Assembly (NCBI GenBank): GCA_022652485.1
Contig: JALCRK010000034.1
Location: 1 to 38,403 of the forward strand
Direction of reading: 5' to 3'
Origin: Sphingobium sp.
Lineage (GTDB): Bacteria > Pseudomonadota > Alphaproteobacteria > Sphingomonadales > Sphingomonadaceae
DNA length: 38,403 nucleotides
Below the pieces are notes generated by a model. The model was not told where the DNA came from and searched no databases. It saw only the letters and a list, made by a program, of their open reading frames with translations. A program made the translations under genes and the position numbers. This document shows positions 22,708 through 31,581 of the stretch, piece after piece. How positions within the stretch are numbered: position 1 is the first letter of the stretch; every line of letters begins with the position of its first letter.

Positions 22708-23421
22708 ATGGGGCGTCGACCCGATCTCGATTGGAGCCATGCCTGCCGCGACTGCGCCGTGGGCACCTCTGCGGTGTGCAGCACGCTCGATGTCACCGCG
22801 CTGGCCGATTTGCGTAATCAGGGCAGCAGCATCCAGCTTGCGGCTGGCCAACCGCTTTTCCACCAGGGCGACCCTGCCGATCGCACGTTCAGCCTGACCA
22901 GCGGAGTGGTCAAGCTCTACAGCGTCCTTCCCGATGGCCGCCGACAGGTGATCGCCTTCCACTTTCCCGGCGAGTTCATCGGTTTCAGCCCGTCAGAGGA
23001 CTACCACTGCACGGCAGAGGCAGTCAGCGCCGCTACGCTGTGTCGGTTCGAAACGGGACGGTTCGAACAGTTCGCACGCAGCAGCGACGAACTTGCCCGT
23101 TCGCGCCATGAACGCGTGGCCCGCGATCTCGTCGCGGCACAAACGCGCGCAATGGTTCTGGGGCAGGCCGCCGCGCGCGAACGGCTTGCCCACTTCCTGT
23201 GCGACGTTCACCGCCGGTCGCAGGCGAGACCAGCAGGGGCATCGGGCATCGTCCCGCTGCCAATGAGCCGCAGCGACATTGCCGAATACCTCGGCCTCGC
23301 CAAGGAAACGGTCAGCCGCGAACTATCGGCCCTTCGTGCAACCGGCATAGTCCGGACCATCTCACGCAACCTTCTGGAAATTCGCGACATGGAACGCTTG
23401 CGCCGCCTGGCCATTGTATAG
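22708..23421 (+). CDS. fnr: FNR-type [4Fe-4S] oxygen-sensing regulator
   Basis: The 237-residue CRP/FNR-family protein has N-terminal cysteines Cys13, Cys16 and Cys24 (CRDCAVGTSAVC, C-x2-C-x7-C as in FnrN/FixK-like O2 sensors) and a central Cys112 (ATLCRF) that would be the fourth ligand. A cyclic-nucleotide-like barrel (GQPLFHQGDPADRTFSLTSG) and a helix-turn-helix with Glu201, Ser204, Arg205 (ETVSRELS) follow; these three residues read TTGAT half-sites. It should activate target genes when O2 is absent. The ATG at 22708 (GGAG nearby) is preferred over a GTG at 22636, which would abut the FNR box. Likely targets in the window are itself, the CxxC gene, ubiTUV and nrdJ. Confidence 0.93.
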   Translation: MGRRPDLDWSHACRDCAVGTSAVCSTLDVTALADLRNQGSSIQLAAGQPLFHQGDPADRTFSLTSGVVKLYSVLPDGRRQVIAFHFPGEFIGFSPSEDYHCTAEAVSAATLCRFETGRFEQFARSSDELARSRHERVARDLVAAQTRAMVLGQAAARERLAHFLCDVHRRSQARPAGASGIVPLPMSRSDIAEYLGLAKETVSRELSALRATGIVRTISRNLLEIRDMERLRRLAIV

Positions 23422-23429
23422 GGCAGCAT

Positions 23430-23474
23430 GGACAAACTCCCCAATGCCTTGCCGGGGCCTTGGGGAATTCGTCC
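23430..23474. terminator. Hairpin between convergent fnr and nrdJ
   Basis: TCCCCAA (23438-23444) and TTGGGGA (23460-23466), plus outer GGAC (23430-23433) and GTCC (23471-23474), form a long hairpin centred between the two stops. It lacks a T-run but may serve both directions. Confidence 0.6.
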
Positions 23475-23481
23475 ACGCCGC

Positions 23482-25722
23482 CTAGCCACACTTGGAATAG
23501 CCGCACTGAATGCACTTGTCGCACCCCTCTTCGCGATGCAAGGTCAAACTGCCGCACTCGGGGCACACACCCCCAAGCGGAGCATCGCCATGCGCAGGCG
23601 CCGCCGCCAGCGGATCAGCTTTCGGGCCTTCTCCGCCGTTAACCAGCGCCAGATGGTTTTCGAAGACGTCGCCAATCGCGGCCAGCAAGGACGGCACATA
23701 GCTGCGGTTCATCCATGCGCCCCCCCGGGGGTCGAATACGGCCTTGAGCTCTTCTGCCACAAAGCCGATGTCGCCGCCCCGGCGCAGCACCGCTGAAATC
23801 ATCCGGGTCAGTCCAACCGTCCAAGCGTAGTGCTCCATATTCTTGGAATTTATAAACATTTCAAACGGGCGGCGTTGCCCGTCCTCAATCATGTCATTGA
23901 TGGTAACGTAGATCGCGTGGGCACTGTGCGGCCATTTGACCTTGTAGGTGGCCCCCTGCAAGGCTTCGGGCCTCGGCTCCAGCACGGCCGGGGTCCGTGC
24001 GGCCGCGGAAGAAGCCGCACGCGCGTTCGGTTCCTCGACGCTCAAGACAGACCCGGTCGTGGAATTGGGGCGGTAGGTGGTCAGGCCCTTGCAGCCAAGG
24101 TGATAGGCCTCCGCATAGATGTCGACGAAGGCATCGAAGCTGATGTCCTGAGGGCAGTTGACGGTCTTGGAGATCGAACTGTCGATAAGGCGCTGCGCCG
24201 GTGCCTGCATGGCCAGGTGATCGGAGGGGGTAAGCGACTGCGCGCTCACGAACAGGTCATCGGGCGGAGGGGCATCGCCCTTGACCTGCTTCCACACGCT
24301 GTAGCCCTGATCCTCCACCGGCTCCTCGCGGGTCGATCCGTCCGCCTGCCTGACCTTGCGCACATAGGAATAGGCGAATACCGGCTCGATACCGGAAGAG
24401 ACATTGCCCGCCAGCAGGGATGTGGTCCCGGTTGGCGCGATCGAGGTGAGACAGCCATTACGCAAGCCGTGTTGACGGATCAGCTCGCGGGTCGGCTCGT
24501 CCAGGGTCGACAGGTTAGGTCGGTCGAGCATGGCCTCGTCGTAGAGCGGGAAACACCCCTTCTCGGCCGCCAGCAGGGCGCTGGCGCGATAGGCGGCATG
24601 GCGGATCGTATCCAGCCAGCGGCAAGTCAGCGCGATGGCCTGTTCGGACCCGTAGCGGGCGTTGCAGAACAACAAGGCATCGGCCAGCCCGGTGATCCCC
24701 AGCCCGATCCGCCGCTTGGATTTCGCTTCCGCTTCCTGCTGCGGCAGGGGATAGCGGGAAACGTCGATCACGTTGTCAAGAAAGCGCACCGCCGTGGTGG
24801 TAAGGTCGGCCAACTCCGCCTCGTTAAGCGAACTGTCCGGCGCGAACGGCTGGGGCACGAGTTGGGCCAGGTTGATCGATCCCAGCAGACAGGCGCCATA
24901 GGCGGGCAACATCTGCTCACCGCAAGGGTTGCTGCCGACGATCTCCTCGCAATAGGCTAGGTTGTTGTGCTGATTTACCCGGTCGATGAAAATAACCCCC
25001 GGCTCGGCGACGTCATATGTCGCCTGCATCAGGCGCCGCCACAGCGCGCGTGCCGGAACGGACCCGTGGACCACGCCGGCGAAGCGAAGCTCCCACTCTT
25101 CGTCCGCGGCCAGGGTCCGCATGAACGCGTCGGTTACCAGCACTGACAGGTTGAAGTTCCGCAGCCGGTTCCGGTCGCGCTTGACCTCGATGAACGCCTC
25201 GATGTCGGGATGGTCGATCCTCAGGCACCCCATCATCGCGCCTCGCCGCTGGCCGGCCGCCATGATCGTCCCGCACATGGCGTTCCAGCTGTCCATGAAG
25301 CTCAACGGTCCGGATGCCTGCGCCCCCACCCCGCGAACGGCTGCGCCAGCCGGGCGAATGGTGGAAAAATCCATGCCCACGCCGCCCCCTTGCTGCATGG
25401 TGATCGCAGCCTCGCGCAAGTGCTGGAAGATCCCGTCAAGATTGTCGGGGATCACCCCCATGACGAAGCAGTTGAACAGCGTGACCTCGCGCCCGGTGCC
25501 CGCGCCGGCAAGGATGCGACCGGCGGGAATGAAGCGGAAATCGGTCAGCGCTTCGTGAAATTGCTCGCCCCACCGCTCCCTTGATTCGGGGGCTTCGTTG
25601 GCGGCAATGGCCCTCGCCACGCGCCTCCACGTATCCTCGGCCGAGGTGTCGGCAGCGCCGTCCCCGCCGTGAAAGCGATACTTCTGGTTCCAGATTTCAC
25701 CTGACAGAGTGGAAAGGGTCAT
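23482..25722 (-). CDS. nrdJ: Adenosylcobalamin-dependent class II ribonucleotide reductase
   Basis: The 746-residue enzyme reduces ribonucleotides to deoxyribonucleotides with a B12-derived radical and needs neither O2 nor a second subunit. Hallmarks are GREVTLFNCFVMGV (redox Cys), MQQGGGVGMDFSTIRP, NPCGEQMLPAYGACLLGSINL (thiyl-radical region), GLGITGLADALLF and SIAPTGTTSLLAGNVSSGIEPVFAY. The C-terminus has a TSCPD-like domain and a zinc-ribbon end, CPECGSLTLHREEGCDKCIQCGYSKCG, whose cysteines probably shuttle electrons. Length is in the family range and the catalytic motifs seem complete. An FNR-like palindrome lies 69 nt upstream. It gives the host DNA synthesis when class I (O2-requiring) reductase fails, provided cobalamin is available. 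Confidence 0.96.
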   Translation of the reverse strand: MTLSTLSGEIWNQKYRFHGGDGAADTSAEDTWRRVARAIAANEAPESRERWGEQFHEALTDFRFIPAGRILAGAGTGREVTLFNCFVMGVIPDNLDGIFQHLREAAITMQQGGGVGMDFSTIRPAGAAVRGVGAQASGPLSFMDSWNAMCGTIMAAGQRRGAMMGCLRIDHPDIEAFIEVKRDRNRLRNFNLSVLVTDAFMRTLAADEEWELRFAGVVHGSVPARALWRRLMQATYDVAEPGVIFIDRVNQHNNLAYCEEIVGSNPCGEQMLPAYGACLLGSINLAQLVPQPFAPDSSLNEAELADLTTTAVRFLDNVIDVSRYPLPQQEAEAKSKRRIGLGITGLADALLFCNARYGSEQAIALTCRWLDTIRHAAYRASALLAAEKGCFPLYDEAMLDRPNLSTLDEPTRELIRQHGLRNGCLTSIAPTGTTSLLAGNVSSGIEPVFAYSYVRKVRQADGSTREEPVEDQGYSVWKQVKGDAPPPDDLFVSAQSLTPSDHLAMQAPAQRLIDSSISKTVNCPQDISFDAFVDIYAEAYHLGCKGLTTYRPNSTTGSVLSVEEPNARAASSAAARTPAVLEPRPEALQGATYKVKWPHSAHAIYVTINDMIEDGQRRPFEMFINSKNMEHYAWTVGLTRMISAVLRRGGDIGFVAEELKAVFDPRGGAWMNRSYVPSLLAAIGDVFENHLALVNGGEGPKADPLAAAPAHGDAPLGGVCPECGSLTLHREEGCDKCIQCGYSKCG

Positions 25723-25784
25723 GATCGTGCATCTTGTATGACTGAAAGAGGAGATGCACCATATATGGGAATGATGGGGCCGAA

Positions 25785-25798
25785 GTGACGCAGATCAC
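25785..25798 (-). promoter_or_regulatory. FNR/DNR-like palindrome before nrdJ
   Basis: On the minus strand GTGAT-CTGC-GTCAC, the same half-sites as the ubiT palindrome. Its centre is 69 nt upstream of the nrdJ ATG. TATATG on the minus strand (25760-25765) is a possible -10, at slightly short spacing. Confidence 0.55.
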
Positions 25799-25805
25799 GC
25801 AAGGT

Positions 25806-26026
25806 TCATTTCGAGCCCGGGCGTTGGCAAAGCAGCATTGACCGATAGACCAGGCAAAATCCGCCGAAGGCCGCAATCCAGGCGACCCCCGAAACGGCGT
25901 AGAGCCACAGCGCGGCCGGTGGCCATATTCAAGGCGGCGGATCCGTGTCGCGAAAGCACCGATCAGCGCCAGATAAAGCCCTGCGGTCAGTAGCGGCCGT
26001 TTGCATCCGATGGCGGCGCGCGCCCG
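25806..26026 (-). pseudogene. Frameshifted remnant resembling the C-terminus of NnrS
   Basis: Three short frames line up in order: RARAAIGCKRPLLTAG then LYLALIGAFATRI (frame 1), IWPPAALWLYAVSG (frame 2), and VAWIAAFGGFCLVYRSMLL to a stop at 25806-25808 (frame 3). Joined, they resemble the last membrane helices and LVY-PMLL ending of NnrS, a heme/copper membrane protein linked to nitric-oxide stress and denitrification. Frames 2 and 3 would rejoin by restoring one base in the G run near 25885. The N-terminal 300 residues are absent. It is therefore probably the decayed tail of a former gene; identity is from memory of the family pattern. The remaining bases up to moeA hold nothing clear. Confidence 0.5.
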
Positions 26027-26176
26027 ATGCTCTGGACCGCTGGATAGCGGGTAGCGGCCACTCGCTATGGCGCTTTGCCGAAGCAATTGGCACGGCCCCG
26101 GTGGAGTAGACCGAAACGCCCGATCCTTTTGTCAACGTCAACGATGCCGCCGCCCTGTCTGCGGCCGAGGAGCGGA

Positions 26177-27361
26177 TCAGAACAGCAGGGCGCTGACCGG
26201 CTGACCGGTTTCGAGCGCCGGCTGCCCGGCCGGACAGCGGATTAGCCAGTCGGCTTGCGCCAGGGCGCCCTGGGCACCGCTGTCCTGGTTGCCCAGCGGC
26301 ATCAGCCCGGCCTCGTCCCAGCGGGCGCGAACAAAGGTTTCGCGGTTGCCGGTGCCCCCAATCGGCGCGGCCAACGGCAGGCTGCGCCAGTGAAGCACTT
26401 CGGCCACCGGCTGTCCCTGCAAGCGGGCGAGCAAGGGCTGGAGGAACAGGCGCGCAGTGACCATCGCCGAAGTGGGATTACCAGGCAGGCCCAGCACCCA
26501 CTTGCCCTTGGTCCGGCCCAGCCAGACCGGCTTGCCTGGTTTGATCGCCACCTTGGCGAATACCAGCTCCAGCCCGTGGACGGCGAACATCGGCTTGGCG
26601 AAATCGCGCTCACCGACCGAGGCCCCGCCGGTGACAATCACCAGATCCGCCGTTTCCAGCGCAGCTCCGGCGGCGGCTTCCAGCTTCGGCAGGTCATCGA
26701 GCCCGATCGTCCGGTGCACGACCTGCGCCCCGCAGTCCGCCACCAGGGCGAAAACACCAAAGGTAACGCTCTCGGGAATGGCATCGTCGCGCAGATGAGC
26801 CTCGCCCGGCGGAGCCAGTTCATCCCCGGTGCCGATGATCGCTACCCGTGGCCGCATCGCAACGGTCACGCTGGCCACATCCGCGGCGGCGGCGGCGATC
26901 ATCGCGCGGGGGTTCAGCCGGGTTCCTGCTGCAATTAGCAGATCGCCAGCGGCAAAGTCGCTGCCGGCGGCCCGGACATGCCAGCCGGGGCCATAACCCT
27001 CGGCAAAGCGCACCGTCTCGCCATCGCGGGTTGCATACTCCTGCATGATGCAGCGGTCGGCCCCGGCTGGCAGCGGCGCGCCGGTAAAGATCCGGACCGC
27101 CTCGCCCGCAGCAAGGGTGCCGGGATAGCCCGCACCTGCCCGGCTCTCGCCCACGACAGTCAGCGGCTCACCTGGCCGGGTTGCGGCATCGATCACGGCA
27201 TAGCCGTCCATGGCCGATACAGCGACGCGCGGCGCGGCAGAACGGGCATAGAGAGGGGCGGCAAGGACCCGGCCGGCCGCCTCGGCCATTGCGACCTGCT
27301 CGATTCCCAGCGGAAGGACCTGCTCCGCGATCAGCCCGACCGCTTCGTCAAACCCGATCAT
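26177..27361 (-). CDS. moeA: Molybdopterin molybdenumtransferase MoeA
   Basis: The 394-residue enzyme inserts molybdate into adenylylated molybdopterin, the last step before Moco or bis-MGD. It starts [19 protein letters not shown] and contains [23 protein letters not shown] (residues about 115), a MoCF-like domain with [12 protein letters not shown] and [15 protein letters not shown], then [32 protein letters not shown]. All domains are present. It overlaps moaC by 4 nt and is the last gene of the nar-moa operon. Confidence 0.95.
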   Translation of the reverse strand: MIGFDEAVGLIAEQVLPLGIEQVAMAEAAGRVLAAPLYARSAAPRVAVSAMDGYAVIDAATRPGEPLTVVGESRAGAGYPGTLAAGEAVRIFTGAPLPAGADRCIMQEYATRDGETVRFAEGYGPGWHVRAAGSDFAAGDLLIAAGTRLNPRAMIAAAAADVASVTVAMRPRVAIIGTGDELAPPGEAHLRDDAIPESVTFGVFALVADCGAQVVHRTIGLDDLPKLEAAAGAALETADLVIVTGGASVGERDFAKPMFAVHGLELVFAKVAIKPGKPVWLGRTKGKWVLGLPGNPTSAMVTARLFLQPLLARLQGQPVAEVLHWRSLPLAAPIGGTGNRETFVRARWDEAGLMPLGNQDSGAQGALAQADWLIRCPAGQPALETGQPVSALLF

Positions 27362-27834
27362 GTCGCCGTCCAGTCCCCGGAACGCCCCCCGGACTTGGCC
27401 GTGACCCGGATCGCACCGATTGTCATGGTCTTGTCCACTGCCTTGAGCATGTCGAACAGAGTCAGCGCGGCGACCGAGACGGCAGTCAGCGCTTCCATTT
27501 CCACCCCGGTCTGTCCGCTGGTCCGCACCTCGGCGCGCAGGGTGAAGCCGGGCAGTGCATCGTCGATCACGATCTCCACCGCCACCTTGGTCAAGGCCAG
27601 CGGGTGGCACAGCGGGATCAGGTCGGCAGTGCGCTTGGCGGCCATGACACCGGCCAGTTCGGCCGTGGCGATGACGCTGCCTTTGGGCGTGGTTCCGGCC
27701 CGCACGGCGGCCAGCGTTTCCGGCAGACAGCGCAGTTCCCCGCGTGCTTCGGCCTGGCGGGTGGTGACGGGCTTGTCCCCGACATCAACCATCCGCGCGC
27801 GGCCTTCACCATCCAGATGGGTCAGCCCGGTCAT
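27358..27834 (-). CDS. moaC: Cyclic pyranopterin monophosphate synthase MoaC
   Basis: The 158-residue protein starts [20 protein letters not shown] and has [49 protein letters not shown], the active-site stretches of MoaC. It converts the MoaA product into cyclic pyranopterin monophosphate. It overlaps moaB and moeA by 4 nt each. Confidence 0.96.
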   Translation of the reverse strand: MTGLTHLDGEGRARMVDVGDKPVTTRQAEARGELRCLPETLAAVRAGTTPKGSVIATAELAGVMAAKRTADLIPLCHPLALTKVAVEIVIDDALPGFTLRAEVRTSGQTGVEMEALTAVSVAALTLFDMLKAVDKTMTIGAIRVTAKSGGRSGDWTAT

Positions 27835-28367
27835 GCGCAGACGTCCCGCAGGCGCGGCAATTGCCCGGCGATCGAGCAGGGGCGATAGCGGCTGTCAAAT
27901 TCCAGCCCCAGGACCAGGTCCCAGGCATCGCGGCAGGCTCCGGTCGATCCCGGAACGCAGAAGATGAAGGTGTCATCGGCCTGCCCCGCAAATGCGCGCG
28001 ATTGCAGGGTGGACACCCCGATCGTGCCCATGCTGGCCTGATGGAACACCACGCTGAACCCGTCCATCACCCGGCGCAGCAGCGGCATGACCGCCTCTGG
28101 CGTGACATCGCGCGGGGTAAAGCCGGTTCCGCCGGTGCTGACCACGATGTCCACTGCCGGATCGGCGATCCAGACCCGCACCTGTTCGCGGATCGCCTCG
28201 ACATCGTCGATCACGATCGACCGTGCGGCAAGGCGGTGACCCGCTCCGGTCAGCCGCTCAGCGATCAATGCGCCGGACGTGTCGGTTTCCATGGTCCGGG
28301 TATCGGACACGGTCAGCACCGCGATATTGAGCGGGTGGAACGGCAGGCCCTCGTCAATTCCGGGCAT
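27831..28367 (-). CDS. moaB: MoaB/MogA-type molybdopterin adenylyltransferase
   Basis: The 178-residue product starts [25 protein letters not shown] and carries [22 protein letters not shown], the nucleotide-binding GGTG motif, and [18 protein letters not shown]. In the family it activates molybdopterin with ATP before MoeA inserts Mo; E. coli MoaB itself is inactive, so MogA-like activity here is inferred from operon context. The start at 28367 gives a 4-nt gap to moaE; the longer frame to 28445 would overlap moaE. Confidence 0.93.
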   Translation of the reverse strand: MPGIDEGLPFHPLNIAVLTVSDTRTMETDTSGALIAERLTGAGHRLAARSIVIDDVEAIREQVRVWIADPAVDIVVSTGGTGFTPRDVTPEAVMPLLRRVMDGFSVVFHQASMGTIGVSTLQSRAFAGQADDTFIFCVPGSTGACRDAWDLVLGLEFDSRYRPCSIAGQLPRLRDVCA

Positions 28368-28371
28368 AGGT

Positions 28372-28842
28372 TCAGTCCTGTTTCGCGGTCCAGCGGGAAA
28401 GATCCGCCCGGTCGCCCTCGGTCGGCTCGATCCAGCGGTGCCCATCGGGGCCTTCCTCGCGCTTCCAGAATACCGCTTCGGTCTTGAGGCGGTCCATCAG
28501 ATAATCGGCCGCCTCGAAAGCGGCGCGGCGGTGCGCCGAGGCGGTGGCGACATAGACAATCGCCTCTCCCGGCAGGATCCGCCCGGCCCGGTGCACCACC
28601 AGGCTGCGGGTGATGGCAAAGCGGGCATGGGCTTCGCCGGCAATCGCCCGCATCGAGGCCAGGGTGACACCGCGATAGCTCTCCAGCACCAGGACCTGGA
28701 CTACACCGCCATCCTTGGCCGCGCCCCGGGCATGGCCGGTGAAGCTGACCACCGCACCTTCACCGTCAAGATCGGCGGTAAAGCGGGCCAGCAGCGCGGC
28801 CGGATCGAACGCCGCCTCGGCCAGTTGAACGGCGCTGGTCAT
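28372..28842 (-). CDS. moaE: Molybdopterin synthase large subunit MoaE
   Basis: The 156-residue protein has AVVSFTGHARG, VLVLESYRGV, ITRSLVVHRAGRILPGEAIVYVA and MDRLKTEAVFWKREE with the catalytic lysines. With MoaD it adds two sulfurs to cyclic pyranopterin monophosphate. It overlaps moaD by 4 nt. Confidence 0.96.
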   Translation of the reverse strand: MTSAVQLAEAAFDPAALLARFTADLDGEGAVVSFTGHARGAAKDGGVVQVLVLESYRGVTLASMRAIAGEAHARFAITRSLVVHRAGRILPGEAIVYVATASAHRRAAFEAADYLMDRLKTEAVFWKREEGPDGHRWIEPTEGDRADLSRWTAKQD

Positions 28843-29099
28843 CCCCCCGACACCGGCGGGAACAGGGCCACGGCATCACCGGCAGTCACGACCGTGCTTC
28901 CGGGAACGATCTCTTCGTTGACACAGGCGCGGACCCGGCCCCGGGCTAGCACCTCGCCCAGTCGCGGATGGGCATCGGCCAAAGCGGCAAACAGGGCATG
29001 GACCGGCAGGCCATCAGTGGGCACTGCCTGTTCCACTTCACACCCGCAGGCTTCCGCCAGCCGGCCACAAAGCTCGATCCGCAGGATCGTCATGGTCAT
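28839..29099 (-). CDS. moaD: Molybdopterin synthase small subunit MoaD
   Basis: The 86-residue ubiquitin-like protein begins MTMTILRIELCGRLAEACGC and ends VALFPPVSGG, the diglycine that becomes the thiocarboxylate sulfur donor. It starts 1 nt after the moaA stop. A second in-frame ATG two codons in is possible. No MoeB activator gene is in the window, so the host enzyme would be used. Confidence 0.95.
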   Translation of the reverse strand: MTMTILRIELCGRLAEACGCEVEQAVPTDGLPVHALFAALADAHPRLGEVLARGRVRACVNEEIVPGSTVVTAGDAVALFPPVSGG

Positions 29100-29100
29100 C

Positions 29101-30087
29101 CTATCCCCCGATCGAGGCGAGATGCGGCGTGCCGCCGCTGTTGCCTTCGTGCAGGCGGTGAGCCGGGGCCTTGGTCGCGGTCAGCGCGCTGATCCGCGCA
29201 ACCAGCGCCTCGTGCTGGCTATCGTCCTGCAATAGCGGCCTGAGATCGATCCCGGCATCGCCGAACAGGCAAAGGTGCAGCGTGCCCCGCGCCGAGACCC
29301 GCAGACGGTTGCAACTGGCACAGAAGTCCTTGGAATAGGGCGCGATGATGCCAATACGGCCCGGTTCGCCAAGCTTTGTGAAATCAACCGCAGGCCCGGC
29401 CCCAGCCTCGCGCGCCAGTTTCTGCCAGCCCAGCGCCGCCAGCCGCCCGGCGATTTCCTCACCGACCAGGTGATGGCGATCGAAGAAGGCGGGATTGTCG
29501 TTGGTCCGCATCACTTCGATGAACCGCAGCGTCAAATCGTGGCGCTGAACAAAGGCTATGAACCCTTCGAGTTCGTCATCGTTGACCCCACGCATCAGCA
29601 CGCTGTTGAGTTTGATCGCGCCGATTCCCGCCGCACGTGCAGCGGCGATGCCGTCCAGCACTTGGCTCAGCCGGTCATGGCCGGTGATCGCCGCAAACCG
29701 CGTGGGATCAAGGGAATCGACACTGATGTTGAGCGCCGTGATTCCGGCTGCGGCATAGTCTGCTGCCCGCTCCGCCAGGCGATAGCCGTTGGTGGTCATG
29801 GCCAACTTGCGGATGCCCCGTGTGGCGGCCACTGTCCGGGCAATGTCCAGCAGTTTGGGCCGCAGGCTCGGCTCACCCCCGGTCAGGCGGACTTTCCACA
29901 GCCCGAGCCGGGCAAAGGCCGCAATCAGCCGTCCGGTTTCCGCTACGGTCAGGTTGGCCGGCTGACCCGCCACCTTGCGATAGCCTTTGGGCAGACAATA
30001 GGTGCAGCGAAAGTTGCACACGTCGGTCAGCGACAGGCGGAGATATTCGAAGCGGCGGCCGTGGCCATCGGTAAGCGGCGGGTTCAT
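29101..30087 (-). CDS. moaA: GTP 3',8-cyclase MoaA (radical SAM)
   Basis: The 328-residue enzyme starts the molybdenum-cofactor pathway from GTP. Cys24, Cys28 and Cys31 (CNFRCTYC) bind the radical-SAM cluster, and CASCNRLRVSARGTLHLCLFG carries the second [4Fe-4S] cluster. The C-terminus ends in the conserved Gly-Gly (SIGG), which is needed for activity. GGEPSLRPKL is the SAM-binding glycine motif. The ATG at 30087 is chosen because it is just after the preceding stop (1 nt) and gives the normal family length. Confidence 0.96.
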   Translation of the reverse strand: MNPPLTDGHGRRFEYLRLSLTDVCNFRCTYCLPKGYRKVAGQPANLTVAETGRLIAAFARLGLWKVRLTGGEPSLRPKLLDIARTVAATRGIRKLAMTTNGYRLAERAADYAAAGITALNISVDSLDPTRFAAITGHDRLSQVLDGIAAARAAGIGAIKLNSVLMRGVNDDELEGFIAFVQRHDLTLRFIEVMRTNDNPAFFDRHHLVGEEIAGRLAALGWQKLAREAGAGPAVDFTKLGEPGRIGIIAPYSKDFCASCNRLRVSARGTLHLCLFGDAGIDLRPLLQDDSQHEALVARISALTATKAPAHRLHEGNSGGTPHLASIGG

Positions 30088-30088
30088 C

Positions 30089-30889
30089 CTACTGCACCAT
30101 GGCCCCTTCAGCCCCGGCGATGGCAACCCCGCTGACCCCGGCCTGCCCGGCCAGGATCGCGATGTACTGCGCCACGGCGCGGCGATAGCTGGCTTCTTCC
30201 AAATAGCCCGCGATGGCCTCCCGGACCGCTTCGAACGGCAACTGGCGCGCTTCGGCCCGGCGTCCGGAGCGAATCACGTGTACCCCGAAGCGCGTCTTGA
30301 CCGGCTGGGTGCACAGCGAGTTCTCCGGCAGCGCGAACAGCGCTTCCTCGAACGGCTTGACCATCATCCCCGGCCCGACCTGCCCTAGGTTGCCACCCTG
30401 CTGACCCGAAGGACAGGCAGAGCGGACGCGGGCCACTTCGGCAAATCGATCGTGTTCGGCCTGCAACTGGCGGATCAGGGTGCGGGCATCGCCGGTGGCA
30501 AGGCCCATGGCAAATTCGTCTGCCGGATCGGCCTCGATCAGGATATGCGCGGCCTCGACCAGCACCGGCGAGGCAAAGCGATCCCGGTTATGGTCATAGA
30601 ACCGGCGGCAAGCGGCCTCGTCCGCTTCAGGCACACGCACTTCCTGTTCCAGCAGGGCATCGATCCGGGCGTCCTCCTCGGTCAGCGGACGGCCATCGGC
30701 ATCCCGCCGGTCACCAGGGACCAGGCCCAGCCGCTCCGCCTCGCCTAGCAGCAACTGGCGGACGGCAAGGGCTTCGGCTGCCGCATTCCAGGCGGCTGCG
30801 GCATCGGGAGCGGGATGATGCTGGGCTTCGGCGGCAATCGCCTCGGCCGGGATCTCGCGCCCGCCGACCAGGACCGGTTCAAAGTTCAT
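30089..30889 (-). CDS. PpiC/NifM-like parvulin peptidyl-prolyl isomerase of nar operon
   Basis: The 266-residue protein starts MNFEPVLVGGREIPAEAIAA. An N-terminal helical region (about 1-130) precedes a parvulin domain: VEAAHILIEADP, FAEVARVRSACPSGQQGGNLGQVGPGMMVKPFEEALFALPENSL, KTRFGVHVIRSGRR. There is no signal peptide, so it should act in the cytosol. Related genes lie in other nar operons and resemble NifM, which helps a nitrogenase protein mature; a folding role for NarGH is inferred. It overlaps narI by 4 nt. Confidence 0.9.
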   Translation of the reverse strand: MNFEPVLVGGREIPAEAIAAEAQHHPAPDAAAAWNAAAEALAVRQLLLGEAERLGLVPGDRRDADGRPLTEEDARIDALLEQEVRVPEADEAACRRFYDHNRDRFASPVLVEAAHILIEADPADEFAMGLATGDARTLIRQLQAEHDRFAEVARVRSACPSGQQGGNLGQVGPGMMVKPFEEALFALPENSLCTQPVKTRFGVHVIRSGRRAEARQLPFEAVREAIAGYLEEASYRRAVAQYIAILAGQAGVSGVAIAGAEGAMVQ

Positions 30890-31581
30890 CGCGCCATCTT
30901 CCTCGAACGTACCACCTGATAGCCCGGTCGCCAGACATAGCGCACCGGCGCGCTCAGCATGTGGACCAGCCGGGTGAAGGGGAACAGCAGCAGGATCGTC
31001 AGTCCCATGAACAGGTGCAGCTTGAACACCAGCGCCGCATCGCGGATCTGGTCTGCCGCGCCCGAACGGAAGGTGAAGATGCCTTGCGCCCAGGTCATGA
31101 ACTTGACCATTTCGCGCCCGTCGAGGTGCTGGAGCGAAAGCGGGATCGTGCCCAGCCCCAGCGCCAGCTGCGCCCACAGCAGCAGGATGATCATGTTGTC
31201 GGCAAAGCTGGATGCGGCGCGCACGCGCGGATCGAAGAAGCGGCGGTGGATCAGCAGGGTCGCGCCCGTGATCCCCAACACCCCGGCAAAACCGCCCGCG
31301 ACGATCGCCAGCAGCTGCTTTGCGCCGTGCGAGACGCCCAGCGCATCGAACACCGCAATCGGGGTAAGCAGGCCGACGAGATGCCCCGCAAAGATCATCA
31401 GCACGCCAAGGTGAAACAGCACCGATCCCACGATCAGCTTCTTGCGGCGCAAGAGCTGGCTCGATCCGGCGCGCCACGAATAGGGTTCGCGGTCATAGCG
31501 GATGACCGAGCCGACGGCGAGGACGGCCAGCGCGATGTAGGGATAGATTCCGAACAGCAGGTGATGGATGAAATCAGCCAT
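30886..31581 (-). CDS. narI: Respiratory nitrate reductase gamma subunit (cytochrome b)
   Basis: The 231-residue integral membrane protein has about five hydrophobic helices. It passes electrons from ubiquinol to NarH through two b hemes. Candidate heme ligands are His in LFHLGVLMIFAGHLVG and in KLHLFMGLTILLLFPFTRLVHM. The ATG at 31581 gives the normal NarI length (about 225) and an 8-nt overlap with narJ; the longer frame is a fusion with narJ sequence. Confidence 0.96.
   Translation of the reverse strand: MADFIHHLLFGIYPYIALAVLAVGSVIRYDREPYSWRAGSSQLLRRKKLIVGSVLFHLGVLMIFAGHLVGLLTPIAVFDALGVSHGAKQLLAIVAGGFAGVLGITGATLLIHRRFFDPRVRAASSFADNMIILLLWAQLALGLGTIPLSLQHLDGREMVKFMTWAQGIFTFRSGAADQIRDAALVFKLHLFMGLTILLLFPFTRLVHMLSAPVRYVWRPGYQVVRSRKMAR

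Noticed and set aside
30089..31477. A longer 462-residue start for the parvulin gene
   Set aside because: The extra N-terminus is a shadow of narI. The ATG at 30889 overlaps the narI stop as ATGA and starts a normal parvulin.
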